Positions 39,678-49,174 of a DNA stretch of 64,000 nt are shown here, piece by piece. Source of the DNA: SZUA-100 sp965248135 (GTDB lineage Bacteria > Pseudomonadota > Alphaproteobacteria > Rhizobiales > Rhizobiaceae). The position numbers were made by a program, and so were the translations under genes. The notes beneath the pieces are model-generated. The model was not told the origin of the DNA and did no database searches. It was given only the letters and a program-made list of their open reading frames with translations. The stretch covers positions 2,170,001 to 2,234,000 of the forward strand of contig CBDFIN010000012.1 of assembly GCA_965248135.1 (NCBI GenBank). Direction: 5' to 3'. Position 1 is the stretch's first letter; every line of letters starts with the position of its first letter.

Positions 39678-39897
39678 CCAAATATGCTGGTGTTGCAGGC
39701 CAAGACGGCTTTGCTGCCCAAACCGATCAATTATCGCAATAAGGTGCTCGCGATTGATTCTGTTGCACCCTCAATACCCTCAATAAGCCTTTTTGCGTCC
39801 ATGTTATCCACACCCGCGCTTGTTACTTGTCAATAAATCATTACCTTCCTGCGGACTGCGGAGGTACTCCGCGCCCGAATCGGAGCTGGCAGGTAAC

Positions 39898-40950
39898 TTG
39901 ACAGATACTGTAACAATTTCACTGGATGTGATGGGCGGTGACGTAGGCCCCGATGTGGTTATTCCAGGTGCTGATATTTCCTTGCTGCGCCATCCCGAAA
40001 TTCGCTACGAGCTCTATGGTGAAGAGCAAATCGTTACACCGATTCTCGAAAAATACCCGCGTGTGAAGGCTGTGTCCACGGTTCACCATTGCGATATTAG
40101 CATTTCAATGAGTGAGAAACCGAGCCAGGCCCTGCGCCGCGGCAGACGTAATTCAAGCATGTGGAAATCAATTGAGGCGGTGAAACTGGGGCAGGCCGAT
40201 GTGGCCGTTTCTGCCGGCAACACCGGTGCGTTGATGGCCATGTCAAGATTTTGTCTGCGCATGATGGAGGGGATCGAGAGGCCGGCGCTTGCGGCGATCT
40301 GGCCGACCCTGCAGGGTGAAAGTATTGTGCTGGATGTGGGTGCCACCATTGGCGCCGATGTGCGCCAGTTGGTGGACTACTCTTTAATGGGAGCGGCGAT
40401 GGCACGGGCGCTGTTCGATTTGACACGACCGACGGTCGGTCTGCTCAATATCGGGGTGGAAGAAGTCAAAGGCCTTGATGAGATCAAGGCTGCCAGTGCC
40501 ATTTTACGTGAACTTTCCCTGCCGAGGCTTGAATATTTCGGCTTTGTGGAAGGAGATGACCTGGGAAAGGGCACCGTCGATGTTGTCGTCACCGAGGGAT
40601 TTACCGGAAATATTGCACTTAAAAGTGCCGAGGGTACTGCCCGGCAAATTGCCAATTACCTGCGGGCTGCGATGAATCGGACGATGATGGCACGTCTTGG
40701 CTATATTCTCGCTCGGCAGGCGTTTGACCGATTGCGTGACAAGATGGACCCCCGACGATCAAATGGAGGGGTGTTTCTGGGTCTTAATGGCGTTGTGATC
40801 AAAAGCCATGGCGGTACCGACGTGGACGGATTTGCTGCTGCGATAGACATTGGTTACGACATGATTCATAACAACCTGATCGACAGGATATCCCGCGATC
40901 TTGCGCGCTATGAAAAAAATCGGGCAGAACTTGCCGACACTTCAAGCTAA
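39898..40950 (+). CDS. plsX: Phosphate acyltransferase PlsX
   Basis: 350 aa from a TTG at 39898, just after GGCAGG. This start puts [18 protein letters not shown] at the N-terminus, the usual PlsX beginning; an upstream TTG at 39793 adds atypical sequence. It makes acyl-phosphate from acyl-ACP for phospholipid synthesis. Other signatures: [14 protein letters not shown] and [15 protein letters not shown]. fabH follows after 15 bases. Confidence 0.95.
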   Translation: MTDTVTISLDVMGGDVGPDVVIPGADISLLRHPEIRYELYGEEQIVTPILEKYPRVKAVSTVHHCDISISMSEKPSQALRRGRRNSSMWKSIEAVKLGQADVAVSAGNTGALMAMSRFCLRMMEGIERPALAAIWPTLQGESIVLDVGATIGADVRQLVDYSLMGAAMARALFDLTRPTVGLLNIGVEEVKGLDEIKAASAILRELSLPRLEYFGFVEGDDLGKGTVDVVVTEGFTGNIALKSAEGTARQIANYLRAAMNRTMMARLGYILARQAFDRLRDKMDPRRSNGGVFLGLNGVVIKSHGGTDVDGFAAAIDIGYDMIHNNLIDRISRDLARYEKNRAELADTSS

Positions 40951-40965
40951 CAGGATGAGACCAAG

Positions 40966-41937
40966 ATGATCCGCTCCGTAATTATTGGCTGTGGCGCATA
41001 TCTTCCCCGACGGGTGATGACCAACAGCGAACTTGCCGCGAAGGTAGATACCTCCGACGAGTGGATCGTGCAACGCACGGGAATAAAACAACGTCATATT
41101 GCAGGTGAGGGTGAGACAACCGCCGATCTGGGTGAGCAGGCTGCGATCGCTGCACTCAAAGACGCCGGTGTGGATATCAAAGATCTTGATCTGATCATTT
41201 TGGCAACCTCAACACCGGACAACACGTTTCCGGCAACGGCAGTTGAAATTCAACATCGGTTGGGCATGAAACATGGCGCTGCTTTCGACCTGCAGGCCGT
41301 TTGCTCAGGCTTTATCTATGCCCTCACCACTGCTGATCTTTATATCCGCAGTGGCCAGGCCCATCGGGTGTTGGTAATTGGCGCTGAGACTTTTTCGCGT
41401 CTTTTAGACTGGGAAGACAGAACAACCTGCGTATTGTTTGGTGACGGCGCGGGCGCTGTTGTGCTGGAGGCGCAAGAGGGCGTGGGGTTGACGGCCGACC
41501 GCGGCATTCTGTCCAGCCATCTTCGCTCGGACGGTGACCACAAGGAAAAGCTCTATGTTGATGGCGGGCCGTCTTCAACCGGCACAGTAGGCCATCTTCG
41601 AATGCACGGCAGGGAAGTATTCAAACATGCCGTCGGTATGATTACCGATGTTATTGTCGCTGCGTTTGAGGCAACGGGGCTGTCGGCAGATGACATCGAT
41701 TGGTTCGTTCCGCACCAGGCAAACAAACGCATCATCGATGCTTCGGCAAGAAAGCTCAATATATCGGGGGAAAAGGTGGTGATTACGGTCGACCGGCACG
41801 GCAATACCTCTGCAGCCTCCATACCTTTGGCACTCACCGCCGCTGTTGGTGATGGCAGGATCAAGGTTGGCGATATTATTTTGCTGGAGGCGATGGGTGG
41901 TGGATTTACTTGGGGCTCGGTGTTATTACGGTGGTGA
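40966..41937 (+). CDS. fabH: 3-oxoacyl-ACP synthase III
   Basis: 323 aa. The catalytic triad is visible: Cys in [11 protein letters not shown], His in [12 protein letters not shown] and Asn in [11 protein letters not shown]. It starts fatty-acid chains from acetyl-CoA and malonyl-ACP. N-terminus [17 protein letters not shown] and [16 protein letters not shown] are typical. Operon with plsX and probably ihfA. Confidence 0.97.
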   Translation: MIRSVIIGCGAYLPRRVMTNSELAAKVDTSDEWIVQRTGIKQRHIAGEGETTADLGEQAAIAALKDAGVDIKDLDLIILATSTPDNTFPATAVEIQHRLGMKHGAAFDLQAVCSGFIYALTTADLYIRSGQAHRVLVIGAETFSRLLDWEDRTTCVLFGDGAGAVVLEAQEGVGLTADRGILSSHLRSDGDHKEKLYVDGGPSSTGTVGHLRMHGREVFKHAVGMITDVIVAAFEATGLSADDIDWFVPHQANKRIIDASARKLNISGEKVVITVDRHGNTSAASIPLALTAAVGDGRIKVGDIILLEAMGGGFTWGSVLLRW

Positions 41938-42063
41938 CAAATTCGCATCCTGGGTCGGTGAAATCCTGTTTGTCTTAAAAATTGTCCATATGCTATTGTT
42001 ATTTGTCAATTTTCTTGCCAAAATTGAGAATACTTGACGTCCAAATTTATTGGTGGATTAATT

Positions 42064-42372
42064 ATGGCCGCAAAAACCCTTACCCGTGCTGATTTGTGTG
42101 AGGCGGTTTACCAGAAAGTCGGTTTGTCGCGTACTGAGTCATCCCAATTTGTTGAAACCGTGCTGGAAGAAATTTGCAATTCCATTGTCGCAGGTGATTC
42201 AGTCAAACTTTCTTCCTTTGGTTCTTTCATTGTTCGTTCAAAGAACGAACGGATTGGGCGCAATCCCAAGACCGGCGAGGAAGTGCCCATCTCTCCGCGC
42301 CGCGTAATGGTGTTCAAACCTTCAAATGTGCTAAAGCAGGCTGTTTTGAAGGGCCATGGGAAAAAACGCTGA
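42064..42372 (+). CDS. ihfA: Integration host factor subunit alpha
   Basis: 102 aa from the ATG at 42064 with GGTGGA upstream. The DNABII fold is clear: [19 protein letters not shown] and the DNA-contacting arm [16 protein letters not shown] followed by [13 protein letters not shown], with the minor-groove Pro. It bends DNA as a heterodimer with IHF-beta. The placement fabH-ihfA-merR is standard in alphaproteobacteria. Confidence 0.95.
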   Translation: MAAKTLTRADLCEAVYQKVGLSRTESSQFVETVLEEICNSIVAGDSVKLSSFGSFIVRSKNERIGRNPKTGEEVPISPRRVMVFKPSNVLKQAVLKGHGKKR

Positions 42373-42443
42373 CCCAGGTGTTTCTGTCTGTCCTGGTATG
42401 CTAATATATTTGCGAAATCAAGCGTCTAGCCAGGGAGCCTTTG

Positions 42444-42989
42444 GTGAATAAAAGTCCAGATGCGTTTCGTACCATCAGCGAGGTCGCCATTGACCTTGAT
42501 CTGCCGCAACACGTGTTGCGGTTTTGGGAAACCAGGTTCAATCAGATCAAACCGATGAAGCGTGGTGGCGGGCGGCGATATTACCGGCCGGATGATGTCA
42601 CGCTTCTCAAGGGTATCCGTTTTCTGCTTTATGCGGAGGGCTACACCATCAAAGGTGTTCAGCGGATATTGAAGGAGCAGGGCAACAAGTTCGTTATGTC
42701 TATCGCCGACGGCACGCATGATCCAACGGTGATATCCAGCACCACCACGGTGAAGCAAGCTGCCGTGCCGACAGTTGCTGATCTTGATAGGCCGGCAAAT
42801 CCGGACGCTAACAAGGGCATTATTGGCAAACTGGTGAAGGGACTTTCCACAGGCGGAGAAGAACATACCGGTCAAAATGGCAGCTTCAAACAGGTGGATA
42901 CCAATATCCCGGTGTCCGACCATCAATTGCTCAATGATACGCTGATGGAGCTTTTGGAATGCAAGCGGTTGCTCGACCAGGCACGATGA
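42444..42989 (+). CDS. MerR-family transcriptional regulator
   Basis: 181 aa from a GTG at 42444, six bases after AGGGAG. The N-terminal winged helix reads [20 protein letters not shown], then [19 protein letters not shown] and [15 protein letters not shown]. The C-terminal half is low in pattern and no effector-binding cysteines are present. It follows ihfA as in most alphaproteobacteria; its targets are unknown. Confidence 0.9.
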   Translation: MNKSPDAFRTISEVAIDLDLPQHVLRFWETRFNQIKPMKRGGGRRYYRPDDVTLLKGIRFLLYAEGYTIKGVQRILKEQGNKFVMSIADGTHDPTVISSTTTVKQAAVPTVADLDRPANPDANKGIIGKLVKGLSTGGEEHTGQNGSFKQVDTNIPVSDHQLLNDTLMELLECKRLLDQAR

Positions 42990-43062
42990 TTTAGCCGGTA
43001 TTTCGATGCATCTGGCAAATCATGTGATGCGAAATTTGCAGTCCGCGAGGAGCCAAATCTGA

Positions 43063-43192
43063 ATGACCGCACATACACTGGCCGGCTTGACCGGCCAACC
43101 TTGAGCGACAAGCCCCAATTGTTCTGCTCAAGGTCCGCCGATCAAGTCGGCGGATGACGATGGCATGGGTTGATCTTTGTTGCAGTTGGCAT
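43063..43192. repeat. Inverted-repeat element, family P2 copy 1
   Basis: About 130 bp aligned with 54143-54264 on the same strand. Arms ACTGGCCGGCTTGACCGGCC (from 43077) and GTCCGCCGATCAAGTCGGCG (from 43133) face each other. The loop motif AATTGTTCTGCT and the tail TTGATCTTTGTTGCAGTTGG are shared with copy 2. It resembles the palindromic intergenic repeats common in Rhizobiales. Confidence 0.75.
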
Positions 43193-43215
43193 GAGTCAAT
43201 ATTATTTTCCCTTTG

Positions 43216-43221
43216 TATAAT
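43216..43221 (+). promoter_or_regulatory. -10 promoter element of the small lipoprotein gene
   Basis: A perfect TATAAT; the hexamer 17 bases upstream (GAGTCA) is a poor -35. It lies 90 bases before the ATG at 43306. Confidence 0.35.
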
Positions 43222-43305
43222 AGGTCCGGAATAGAAACCTTTACTTGTTAAACCGGATGAATGGAGTTATTCTTTAAGAGTAACAAAACTGATTCTGTGG
43301 TATTA

Positions 43306-43614
43306 ATGATTTCAAAAAAGATAATCAGTATTTTTACTGGAACACTGTTTGTTTGGAGTTGTGCAAACCCCGATACCGTGATTCCTGTTTCACTTGAAGG
43401 CCGGCCATACGAAGATCTTGACTGCTCTGCTATTCACAAAAAAATTAGGGAAACAAGATTTCAGGTATTTAATGATTCCGATGCGCAGCACAACATAAAT
43501 ATGTTTGTATTGACATCGTTGCCAGCGTTTAATCGGCCCCGCTTGGAGCGACTGGCTCAAAACAAGGGTCAGTTGATAAAATTGCAAAACGAGGCAGACC
43601 GAAAAAATTGTTGA
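43306..43614 (+). CDS. Small lipoprotein, possible degenerate member of a rhizobial family
   Basis: 102 aa from the ATG at 43306 (MISKKIISIFTG); an ATG at 43261 would add 15 residues ahead of the signal. Signal peptide with lipobox FVWSC. The mature sequence VSLEGRPYEDLDCSAIHKKI and the C-terminal Cys resemble small lipoproteins frequent in rhizobia, but a hydrophobic Gly-Phe-Trp-Pro segment that I associate with that family is replaced by ordinary residues. AT-rich compared with neighbours. Function unknown. Confidence 0.6.
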   Translation: MISKKIISIFTGTLFVWSCANPDTVIPVSLEGRPYEDLDCSAIHKKIRETRFQVFNDSDAQHNINMFVLTSLPAFNRPRLERLAQNKGQLIKLQNEADRKNC

Positions 43615-44089
43615 GCCCGACAAGCAGTGAAAGTGATTGAGCTGCGATGACCCTCGCACGGCGGTTCCATTAATCAAGACTTGATGGTCTCATGGTCGAT
43701 GTTTTAATATTGACTTGTCTTGGTGTAGCGGGATTGCTTTATTATGATCCGCGATCAGGAGCGCAAAGCGACCGGCGTTTACGCGCCGCCCCGCGGAGGC
43801 CTGAGCATAGCCCAAAATGGCCGTGAGCGAAAAAACAAATGGTGGAATAATGTTTAGGTCGTTTAGATATATAAGTAGCGTGTCACAGATCACAGCGTTT
43901 TTTATCCGTCATGCGTCCGCCTTGATTAATCAACAATGGCCATCGAATGTGCTTCAGGGATTTTCCGGGCGTTTATGTCTCCATTTCACGGGATTTGGCT
44001 GGATTTAACGGCAAGTTGTAGTATATTGCCGCCCGTAAGCAGTTTGATGATACGTGGTAACGTGTTGTTTTATTTTCGATAAAAAATGT
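43615..44089. other. Gap between small lipoprotein and tRNA-Pro
   Basis: 475 bases without a credible gene. It holds copy 2 of the GC-rich dispersed repeat (43745-43831) and the tRNA promoter region, where TATATT near 44032 is a candidate -10. Confidence 0.5.
43745..43831. repeat. Dispersed GC-rich intergenic repeat, copy 2
   Basis: Matches 2352-2442: ATCAGGAGCGCAAAGCGACC, then GGCGTTTACGCGCC, ending GGCCGTGAGCGAA. The short minus-strand reading frame that crosses it is most likely not a gene. Confidence 0.75.
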
Positions 44090-44166
44090 CGGAGCATGGC
44101 GCAGTCCGGTAGCGCACTCGCCTGGGGGGCGAGGGGTCGCAGGTTCAAATCCTGCTGTTCCGACCA
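44090..44166 (+). tRNA. tRNA-Pro (anticodon GGG)
   Basis: A 77-base cloverleaf. Acceptor CGGAGCA pairs with TGTTCCG, and the 3' CCA is encoded (ACCA). The anticodon stem CTCGC/GCGAG holds the loop CTGGGGG with anticodon GGG. The T arm is GCAGGTTCAAATCCTGC. No duplicated 3' end is seen nearby, so there is no sign of an integrated element at this tRNA. Confidence 0.95.
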
Positions 44167-44253
44167 TTTTCAACGGGTCCAGCCCGGAGACACAGGGCAC
44201 AGATTTCGTGTCACCAACAGGTGGCAACCTGGTCGCCTGACAGCGTGGCGCAA

Positions 44254-45546
44254 TTATCGAGCCATGAGAGCTGATGCATTTGCTGCATTGGCCAATGACA
44301 TTGATCGTTTTGCTTGATACCGGACCTCAAGCCCCATGCAGCCCCAGATGAGGCCGATCATCAAATAGACATGACGCCAATGGTCGATATCTATCACCCA
44401 GCCAATGATGGTGTGGCCAACAAATACCGCCCACGCCACTTGCAAATAGGGTGTCCAGGGGCGGTCTTTCAGCAACTGCGCAAGCGCACCGAAGATGGTC
44501 CACACGGTCATGCATAGCCAGCTGGCGAAGCCGAGCCAGCCATAGGCCATGAGTGATTTTACCCAGATATTGTGGGTGTCTTCACCCAGTATCAATCCGA
44601 ATTCGAGCGGTCCGATGCCAAGCGGATTTTCCAACGCCCACTGAAATCCGATCATGTGGCGGGCAAAGCGACCAAGATTGCCGCCATCGTAGTCTTGTAC
44701 CGCCCTGGCTCGAACTTCGAACATATCGCCGATGGTTTCTGTCTGCAGGGCAACCAGAATAATCAGCACTACGCACACAATTCCGCCGACCGCCACCGCA
44801 ATCATCTGCAACCGTTTTCTTGCGCTTTGTTCGCTGGCAAGCTGCAACAGGTAGAAAATAGCACCGGAAATAACCATCAAACCCCATGCCCCACGGGAGA
44901 AAGAAAGGAATATTCCAGCCAGTAGGATAAGCAGCACACCGGCCCGCAAAGGTGCAAACGTGAAGCGGCGTTGTAATATGCCGTAGAACAGATAAATGGT
45001 CGGCGCGACGAGAAATGGTCCGAACACGTTTGGATCCTGAAAAGCACCCATTGCCCGGCTGTAGCGGGTGAAAACCTCAGCCCCGGGGAAAGCGTGAAAA
45101 TACCCCAAAATGCCCAGTGTAGCGGTGATCAGCGCCCCAATGACATAGGCGCGGAAGATCACCCGCAATCTTCCCATGTCACCTTCAACCACAGCGCAGA
45201 AGAATACCGACGAAAGCCCGAGGAAAAGCGAGACGGCCAGATAGAGCGGCACTTCCTTGTAGTCGGGCATCTGGAACATCGACAAAAGACCGCCGAGGTT
45301 GAACAACAAAAACAAGGTTGCAATGGAGATGGCAAAGCTCGAAAATCGCAGGCCAAATATGACAAAGCCACCCATGACGGCGATCAACGCCAACTCGTAG
45401 GGCGCGGGCTCGTTGATGACGAACGCACCCAGGAACACGACTAAAGCCAACGCCAGCCGCGAAAATGCCCGGCTAGTAAGTCGCTTGCCAGCGGGGTTGA
45501 GGGGGTCCGATAAAGGAGAGGGCGGATAAACCGTCGCCAGGCTCAA
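44254..45546 (-). CDS. O-antigen ligase/polymerase family membrane protein
   Basis: 430 aa with 11-12 helices and a large periplasmic loop at residues about 275-340 (FEVRARAVQDYDGGNLGR, with the family motif PLGIGPLEFG). This is the Wzy_C/WaaL/ExoQ type. It starts at a TTG that overlaps the upstream gene stop by four bases, so it is coupled to the sugar-phosphate transferase. In this cluster it most likely polymerises exopolysaccharide repeat units. Confidence 0.87.
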   Translation of the reverse strand: MSLATVYPPSPLSDPLNPAGKRLTSRAFSRLALALVVFLGAFVINEPAPYELALIAVMGGFVIFGLRFSSFAISIATLFLLFNLGGLLSMFQMPDYKEVPLYLAVSLFLGLSSVFFCAVVEGDMGRLRVIFRAYVIGALITATLGILGYFHAFPGAEVFTRYSRAMGAFQDPNVFGPFLVAPTIYLFYGILQRRFTFAPLRAGVLLILLAGIFLSFSRGAWGLMVISGAIFYLLQLASEQSARKRLQMIAVAVGGIVCVVLIILVALQTETIGDMFEVRARAVQDYDGGNLGRFARHMIGFQWALENPLGIGPLEFGLILGEDTHNIWVKSLMAYGWLGFASWLCMTVWTIFGALAQLLKDRPWTPYLQVAWAVFVGHTIIGWVIDIDHWRHVYLMIGLIWGCMGLEVRYQAKRSMSLANAANASALMAR

Positions 45547-47087
45547 TAGGCGTTCTCCGAACCGATCATCTTGAATGGCGTGATGAGCACAATATAGAGA
45601 TCAAACAGAACCGACCAGTTCTCGATGTAGTAAAGATCATGCTCGACCCGCCGGTGGATCTTCTCTTCATTGTCAACTTCGCCGCGCCAGCCTTTGATCT
45701 GAGCCCAGCCGGTGACACCCGGTTTAACCTTATGGCGGCCAAAATATCCATCGACGACCTCATCCCATAGTTTGTCCTTGGTATGAGCATTGACCGCATG
45801 GGGGCGTGGTCCAACGAGCGAAAGCTCGCCGCGTAGCACATTGATGAGTTGCGGCAATTCGTCAATCGAGGTTTTGCGAATAAAGCGACCGACTTTTGTT
45901 ACGCGTGGATCATTTTTGGTCACCACGATTTTGGCGTCCGGATCGGCCAGCTCATGATACATTGATCGAAACTTCAGTACATCGATTACTTCATTGTTAA
46001 AGCCGAAGCGTTTTTGCCGGAAAATAACTGGTCCCTTGCTTTCCAAGCGGATGGCAATTGCCGCAATCAGCATGACCGGTGAAAGCGCCAGCAACGCCAA
46101 TGATGAAAAAACAACATCGAATATGCGCTTCATCACCGAGTCCCAATCAGCGATGGGCTTGTCGAATACATCAAGAAACGGCACCGAACCTTCGTAGGAG
46201 TAGGAACGCGGACGAAAACGCAATTTATTGGTATGGGCCGACAGACGAATGTCGACGGGCAGGACCCATACCTTTTTGAGCATTGCAAGAACCCTGCTTT
46301 CGGCACTGATCGGCAGCGATACGATAAGCATATCAATGCGAGCCCGCCGGCCAAATTCGACCAGTTCCGCTATGGTTCCAAGTTTAGGATACCCAACCAC
46401 CATGGGGGGCGATCGATCATCCTTGCGATCGTCAAAGATGCCACAAATCCTGATATCGCTGTCATATTGCTGTTCCAGCGAAATTATCAAATCTTCGGCG
46501 TTCTTACCGCCACCGACAATGACAGCACGGCGTTCCAACCGGCCGTCTTTAGACCATTTTCGCACCAAAGTTGCGACAATCGACCGGAACACCACGAAGA
46601 ACAACAGGCCTCCGGCGTACCAAAAGCCAAACCAGATGCGCGAATAATCGATGCCCACACGGGCAAAGAATGCCAGCAGCGCGAACAACGCAAATACCAT
46701 TGTCCAGGCCGCGAAAACCTTGCCGATTTGCGTGATGTTGGTACGTAGCGCCCCGATTTGATAGGCATCAGCAGCCTGTAGAAACACCATTGCCAGTATA
46801 GCCCCGGCGATGCTGGCGAAAATATAGGAATTCATGAAACCGTCTACGGGATAGACATGCCAAAAATAGACGCCAACACCAATTGCGACAATGGCCAGAA
46901 ACTCGAACAGCCTGATAACGCCAGAGATCATCGATGGCGAGATCGCATCAGCGGAGAATCTCGATGCTACCAGGCTGGCTCGCTCACTAAGCTGCACCGG
47001 CTCACGCTTGCCATCAGAGGGATCGCTGATGTTCGAAGCCATCACCGCACTGGCACCGAAGGTTAATTTGGGATCACTATCTTGCAT
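45543..47087 (-). CDS. Undecaprenyl-phosphate sugar phosphotransferase (WcaJ-type)
   Basis: 514 aa polyprenyl glycosylphosphotransferase. Four N-terminal helices (residues about 50-160), a Rossmann-like CoA-binding-like domain with IVGGGKNAEDLI, and a C-terminal transferase domain with the signature MKRIFDVVFSSLALLALSP, FRQKRFGFNNEVIDVLKFRS and TSIDELPQLINVLRGELSLV. It loads the first sugar phosphate, probably glucose or galactose, onto undecaprenyl phosphate to start polysaccharide synthesis. ATG 47087 or 47042. Confidence 0.92.
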   Translation of the reverse strand: MQDSDPKLTFGASAVMASNISDPSDGKREPVQLSERASLVASRFSADAISPSMISGVIRLFEFLAIVAIGVGVYFWHVYPVDGFMNSYIFASIAGAILAMVFLQAADAYQIGALRTNITQIGKVFAAWTMVFALFALLAFFARVGIDYSRIWFGFWYAGGLLFFVVFRSIVATLVRKWSKDGRLERRAVIVGGGKNAEDLIISLEQQYDSDIRICGIFDDRKDDRSPPMVVGYPKLGTIAELVEFGRRARIDMLIVSLPISAESRVLAMLKKVWVLPVDIRLSAHTNKLRFRPRSYSYEGSVPFLDVFDKPIADWDSVMKRIFDVVFSSLALLALSPVMLIAAIAIRLESKGPVIFRQKRFGFNNEVIDVLKFRSMYHELADPDAKIVVTKNDPRVTKVGRFIRKTSIDELPQLINVLRGELSLVGPRPHAVNAHTKDKLWDEVVDGYFGRHKVKPGVTGWAQIKGWRGEVDNEEKIHRRVEHDLYYIENWSVLFDLYIVLITPFKMIGSENAY

Positions 47088-47195
47088 AAACTTACACTCG
47101 TCTATTGACTATTGCGGAGTAAAAGTATCGCAAATGCCCTAAGAAACCTTTGATAAGCGCAACTAATCCAAATCAAATGCCCCAACCGGCGGTTT

Positions 47196-48350
47196 TCATC
47201 GCCGGATTTCCCCTAGGGTATCCCTGTAGGCATCGCCGATTGCCTCGGCCATTACCTTCACCGTAAAGCGGCCCTTGATCTCTCTCGCCAACCGCTTGGC
47301 TTCCAGTTTAGCCTCCGGGTCCTGCAAACGCCGGGCCATGGCCGATGCCAGTGCATCGACTTCGCCAGGCGTAACCAGAACATCTGCGTTACTGCGATAT
47401 ATTTCGGGAATGCCACCCACGTTGGTGGTGACCAGTGGTTTAGCGGCAGCAATTGTTTCCAATACAATATAGGGAAGCGATTCTGCCCTTGATGGCACCA
47501 CGACCACCTTTGCCATGGCGAATGCCTTTCTTGCGGCCATCGGCGGAAAAAATGTTACCCGATCGTTCAGCCCGAGGGATGCAACCTGTTCCTTGTAGCG
47601 ACCAAGATCGGGACCATCGCCAACAAGTCTTGCCGTAATTGTTCGGCCAAGTTGCTTCTCGATGGCCGGCAGTGCATCGATAAGGAGATCGGCACCTTTA
47701 AGATCCCGCATCATGCCTATGTAGAGGAAATCGGCCACATCGGGGTCGTTCTCCACCGGAACAAATTCGCTTTCATTCAAGCCATTATGAACCAGGCTGT
47801 GGGCACATTTGGGCTGTCCGACCTTGTTGAAATACCCTTGCTTTTCGTAGTCGCTGACAAAAATCAACCGATCGGTTGCCCGTTCGAGAAGTCTTTCAAG
47901 AAAGAAATAGACCCGTCCACTTAAAGTCGAGGCATCATAGTGGATACTTCCCCCATGTGGGCAATAAATCCGCGCCACTTTCACGCCCGAAAGGCGCAAG
48001 ATTGTACCAATGATACGTGCATATGCGCCACCTTTGGCGCCATGAGAATGGATCACTTCAGGCTTGAGATTTTTGATATTTTGGTAGGCCCGCCACGTGG
48101 CGACCAGATCGGAGGGTCCGATTTTTCGGTCCATCGGAATTCTAAACAAGCCGAGCTCCAGTTGAGGTGCTATGGCATCAAATAATGCCTCCTCGTGGTC
48201 ACCACCCGTAATTGAATCGCACAATATCCCGATCTTGTGCCCCTCGGAGACCTGTGACTCGAGCAGGTCGCGCACATGACGAAATATGCCGCCAACCGGA
48301 GAGCGGAAACAATGAACAATGCGAAGATGCTGTTGCTCAGACAAGGGCAT
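47196..48350 (-). CDS. Glycosyltransferase family 4
   Basis: 384 aa GT-B enzyme. N-terminal domain HCFRSPVGGIFRHVRDLLES; the donor-binding side has VVVPSRAESLPYIVLETIAA and TNVGGIPEIYRSNADVLV. Nucleotide-sugar donor and acceptor cannot be told. It starts 15 bases after the end of the exporter gene in the same minus-strand operon. Confidence 0.9.
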   Translation of the reverse strand: MPLSEQQHLRIVHCFRSPVGGIFRHVRDLLESQVSEGHKIGILCDSITGGDHEEALFDAIAPQLELGLFRIPMDRKIGPSDLVATWRAYQNIKNLKPEVIHSHGAKGGAYARIIGTILRLSGVKVARIYCPHGGSIHYDASTLSGRVYFFLERLLERATDRLIFVSDYEKQGYFNKVGQPKCAHSLVHNGLNESEFVPVENDPDVADFLYIGMMRDLKGADLLIDALPAIEKQLGRTITARLVGDGPDLGRYKEQVASLGLNDRVTFFPPMAARKAFAMAKVVVVPSRAESLPYIVLETIAAAKPLVTTNVGGIPEIYRSNADVLVTPGEVDALASAMARRLQDPEAKLEAKRLAREIKGRFTVKVMAEAIGDAYRDTLGEIRR

Positions 48351-48364
48351 TAACTCAAAATCAC

Positions 48365-48937
48365 CTAAAGCAACCGCTCGCGAACATAGATTGTGTCGCC
48401 TGGCATAATGGGATCGGTTATCCGCACTCTTCCGGTTATTACTTCGCCATTGATATGGCGTGTGACATCTACCATGTCCTGGCGGGCGCGGGCGGAGAAA
48501 CCACCGGCGATAGCGATTGCATTCTGCGCCGTCATGCCAGCGACATAAGTGTATTGCCCGGCGGTTCCCACTTCACCCATTATGAAGAAAGGACGATAGC
48601 GGTCCACTTCAACCGAAACATCAGGACTGCGGATATACCCTTTAGTCAATGCGGTGGCGATGCCCGCTTCAAGTTGTTTGAGGGTTCGACCGCGCGCCGC
48701 AATTGCGCCAACCAGCGGAAATGCCACATAACCAGCCTTGTCGACCAAATAAGTATTGGTTAACCCGGTCTGCTCAAAAACAGTAATCCGCAACCGATCG
48801 CCTGAATCCAGCCGGTAAGGGGCCGATAATATTTTATGAAATGCAGGATCGGCTGGCTTGTAATAGGCGCAACTACCAAAAGTTGCAGTTGCCAACAATA
48901 CAACTGCGCCTCGGATAAAAACCCTACGCTCTACCAT
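48365..48937 (-). CDS. Wza-like polysaccharide export lipoprotein
   Basis: 190 aa from the ATG at 48937 (MVERRVFIRGAVVLLATATF). The signal has a twin-arginine-like ERRVFIR motif and a lipobox TFGSC. The PES domain (YRLDSGDRLRITVFEQTGL to VDRYRPFFIMGEVG) is followed by an SLBB-type segment. It is short and lacks the long C-terminus of E. coli Wza. Divergent from the chain-length gene; together they would form the export apparatus. Confidence 0.88.
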   Translation of the reverse strand: MVERRVFIRGAVVLLATATFGSCAYYKPADPAFHKILSAPYRLDSGDRLRITVFEQTGLTNTYLVDKAGYVAFPLVGAIAARGRTLKQLEAGIATALTKGYIRSPDVSVEVDRYRPFFIMGEVGTAGQYTYVAGMTAQNAIAIAGGFSARARQDMVDVTRHINGEVITGRVRITDPIMPGDTIYVRERLL

Positions 48938-49174
48938 GGCACTTTTCCCAACTAATACTTGCCCCAAAAGGGCTACAAATTGTCGGTGTAGACATTCGTT
49001 GATTATGGTTAATTTGGTGTAAACCAGAAAATTTTTGAACAACCGGAACTTGGAAATTGTGACTTTCCACGAAGAAAACCGATGACGGAATGAATATCGC
49101 AGGTTGTTACCAAAATTAACTCCTTGGTTACCATAACAGATCATTATTACTTGCAAGAATCGGAGCAGGTGCAG
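48938..49174. promoter_or_regulatory. Divergent control region of the polysaccharide cluster
   Basis: 237 bases between the exporter operon (minus) and the chain-length gene (plus), so both promoters must lie here. The sequence is AT-richer than its flanks. I cannot name a specific operator. Confidence 0.4.

Larger units (their letters stand above)
42990..43305. other. Repeat-bearing gap after the merR gene
   Basis: No gene apart from a possible longer start (43261) of the small lipoprotein. It holds one copy of the P2 inverted repeat (43063-43192) and a -10-like TATAAT at 43216. Confidence 0.5.

Noticed and set aside
43690..43893. 67-codon minus-strand frame over the GC-rich repeat
   Set aside because: The frame is made by the repeat itself; the other repeat copy does not preserve the same reading frame.
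44090..44166. tRNA-Pro as an integration site
   Set aside because: No second copy of the tRNA 3' end and no integrase gene nearby.
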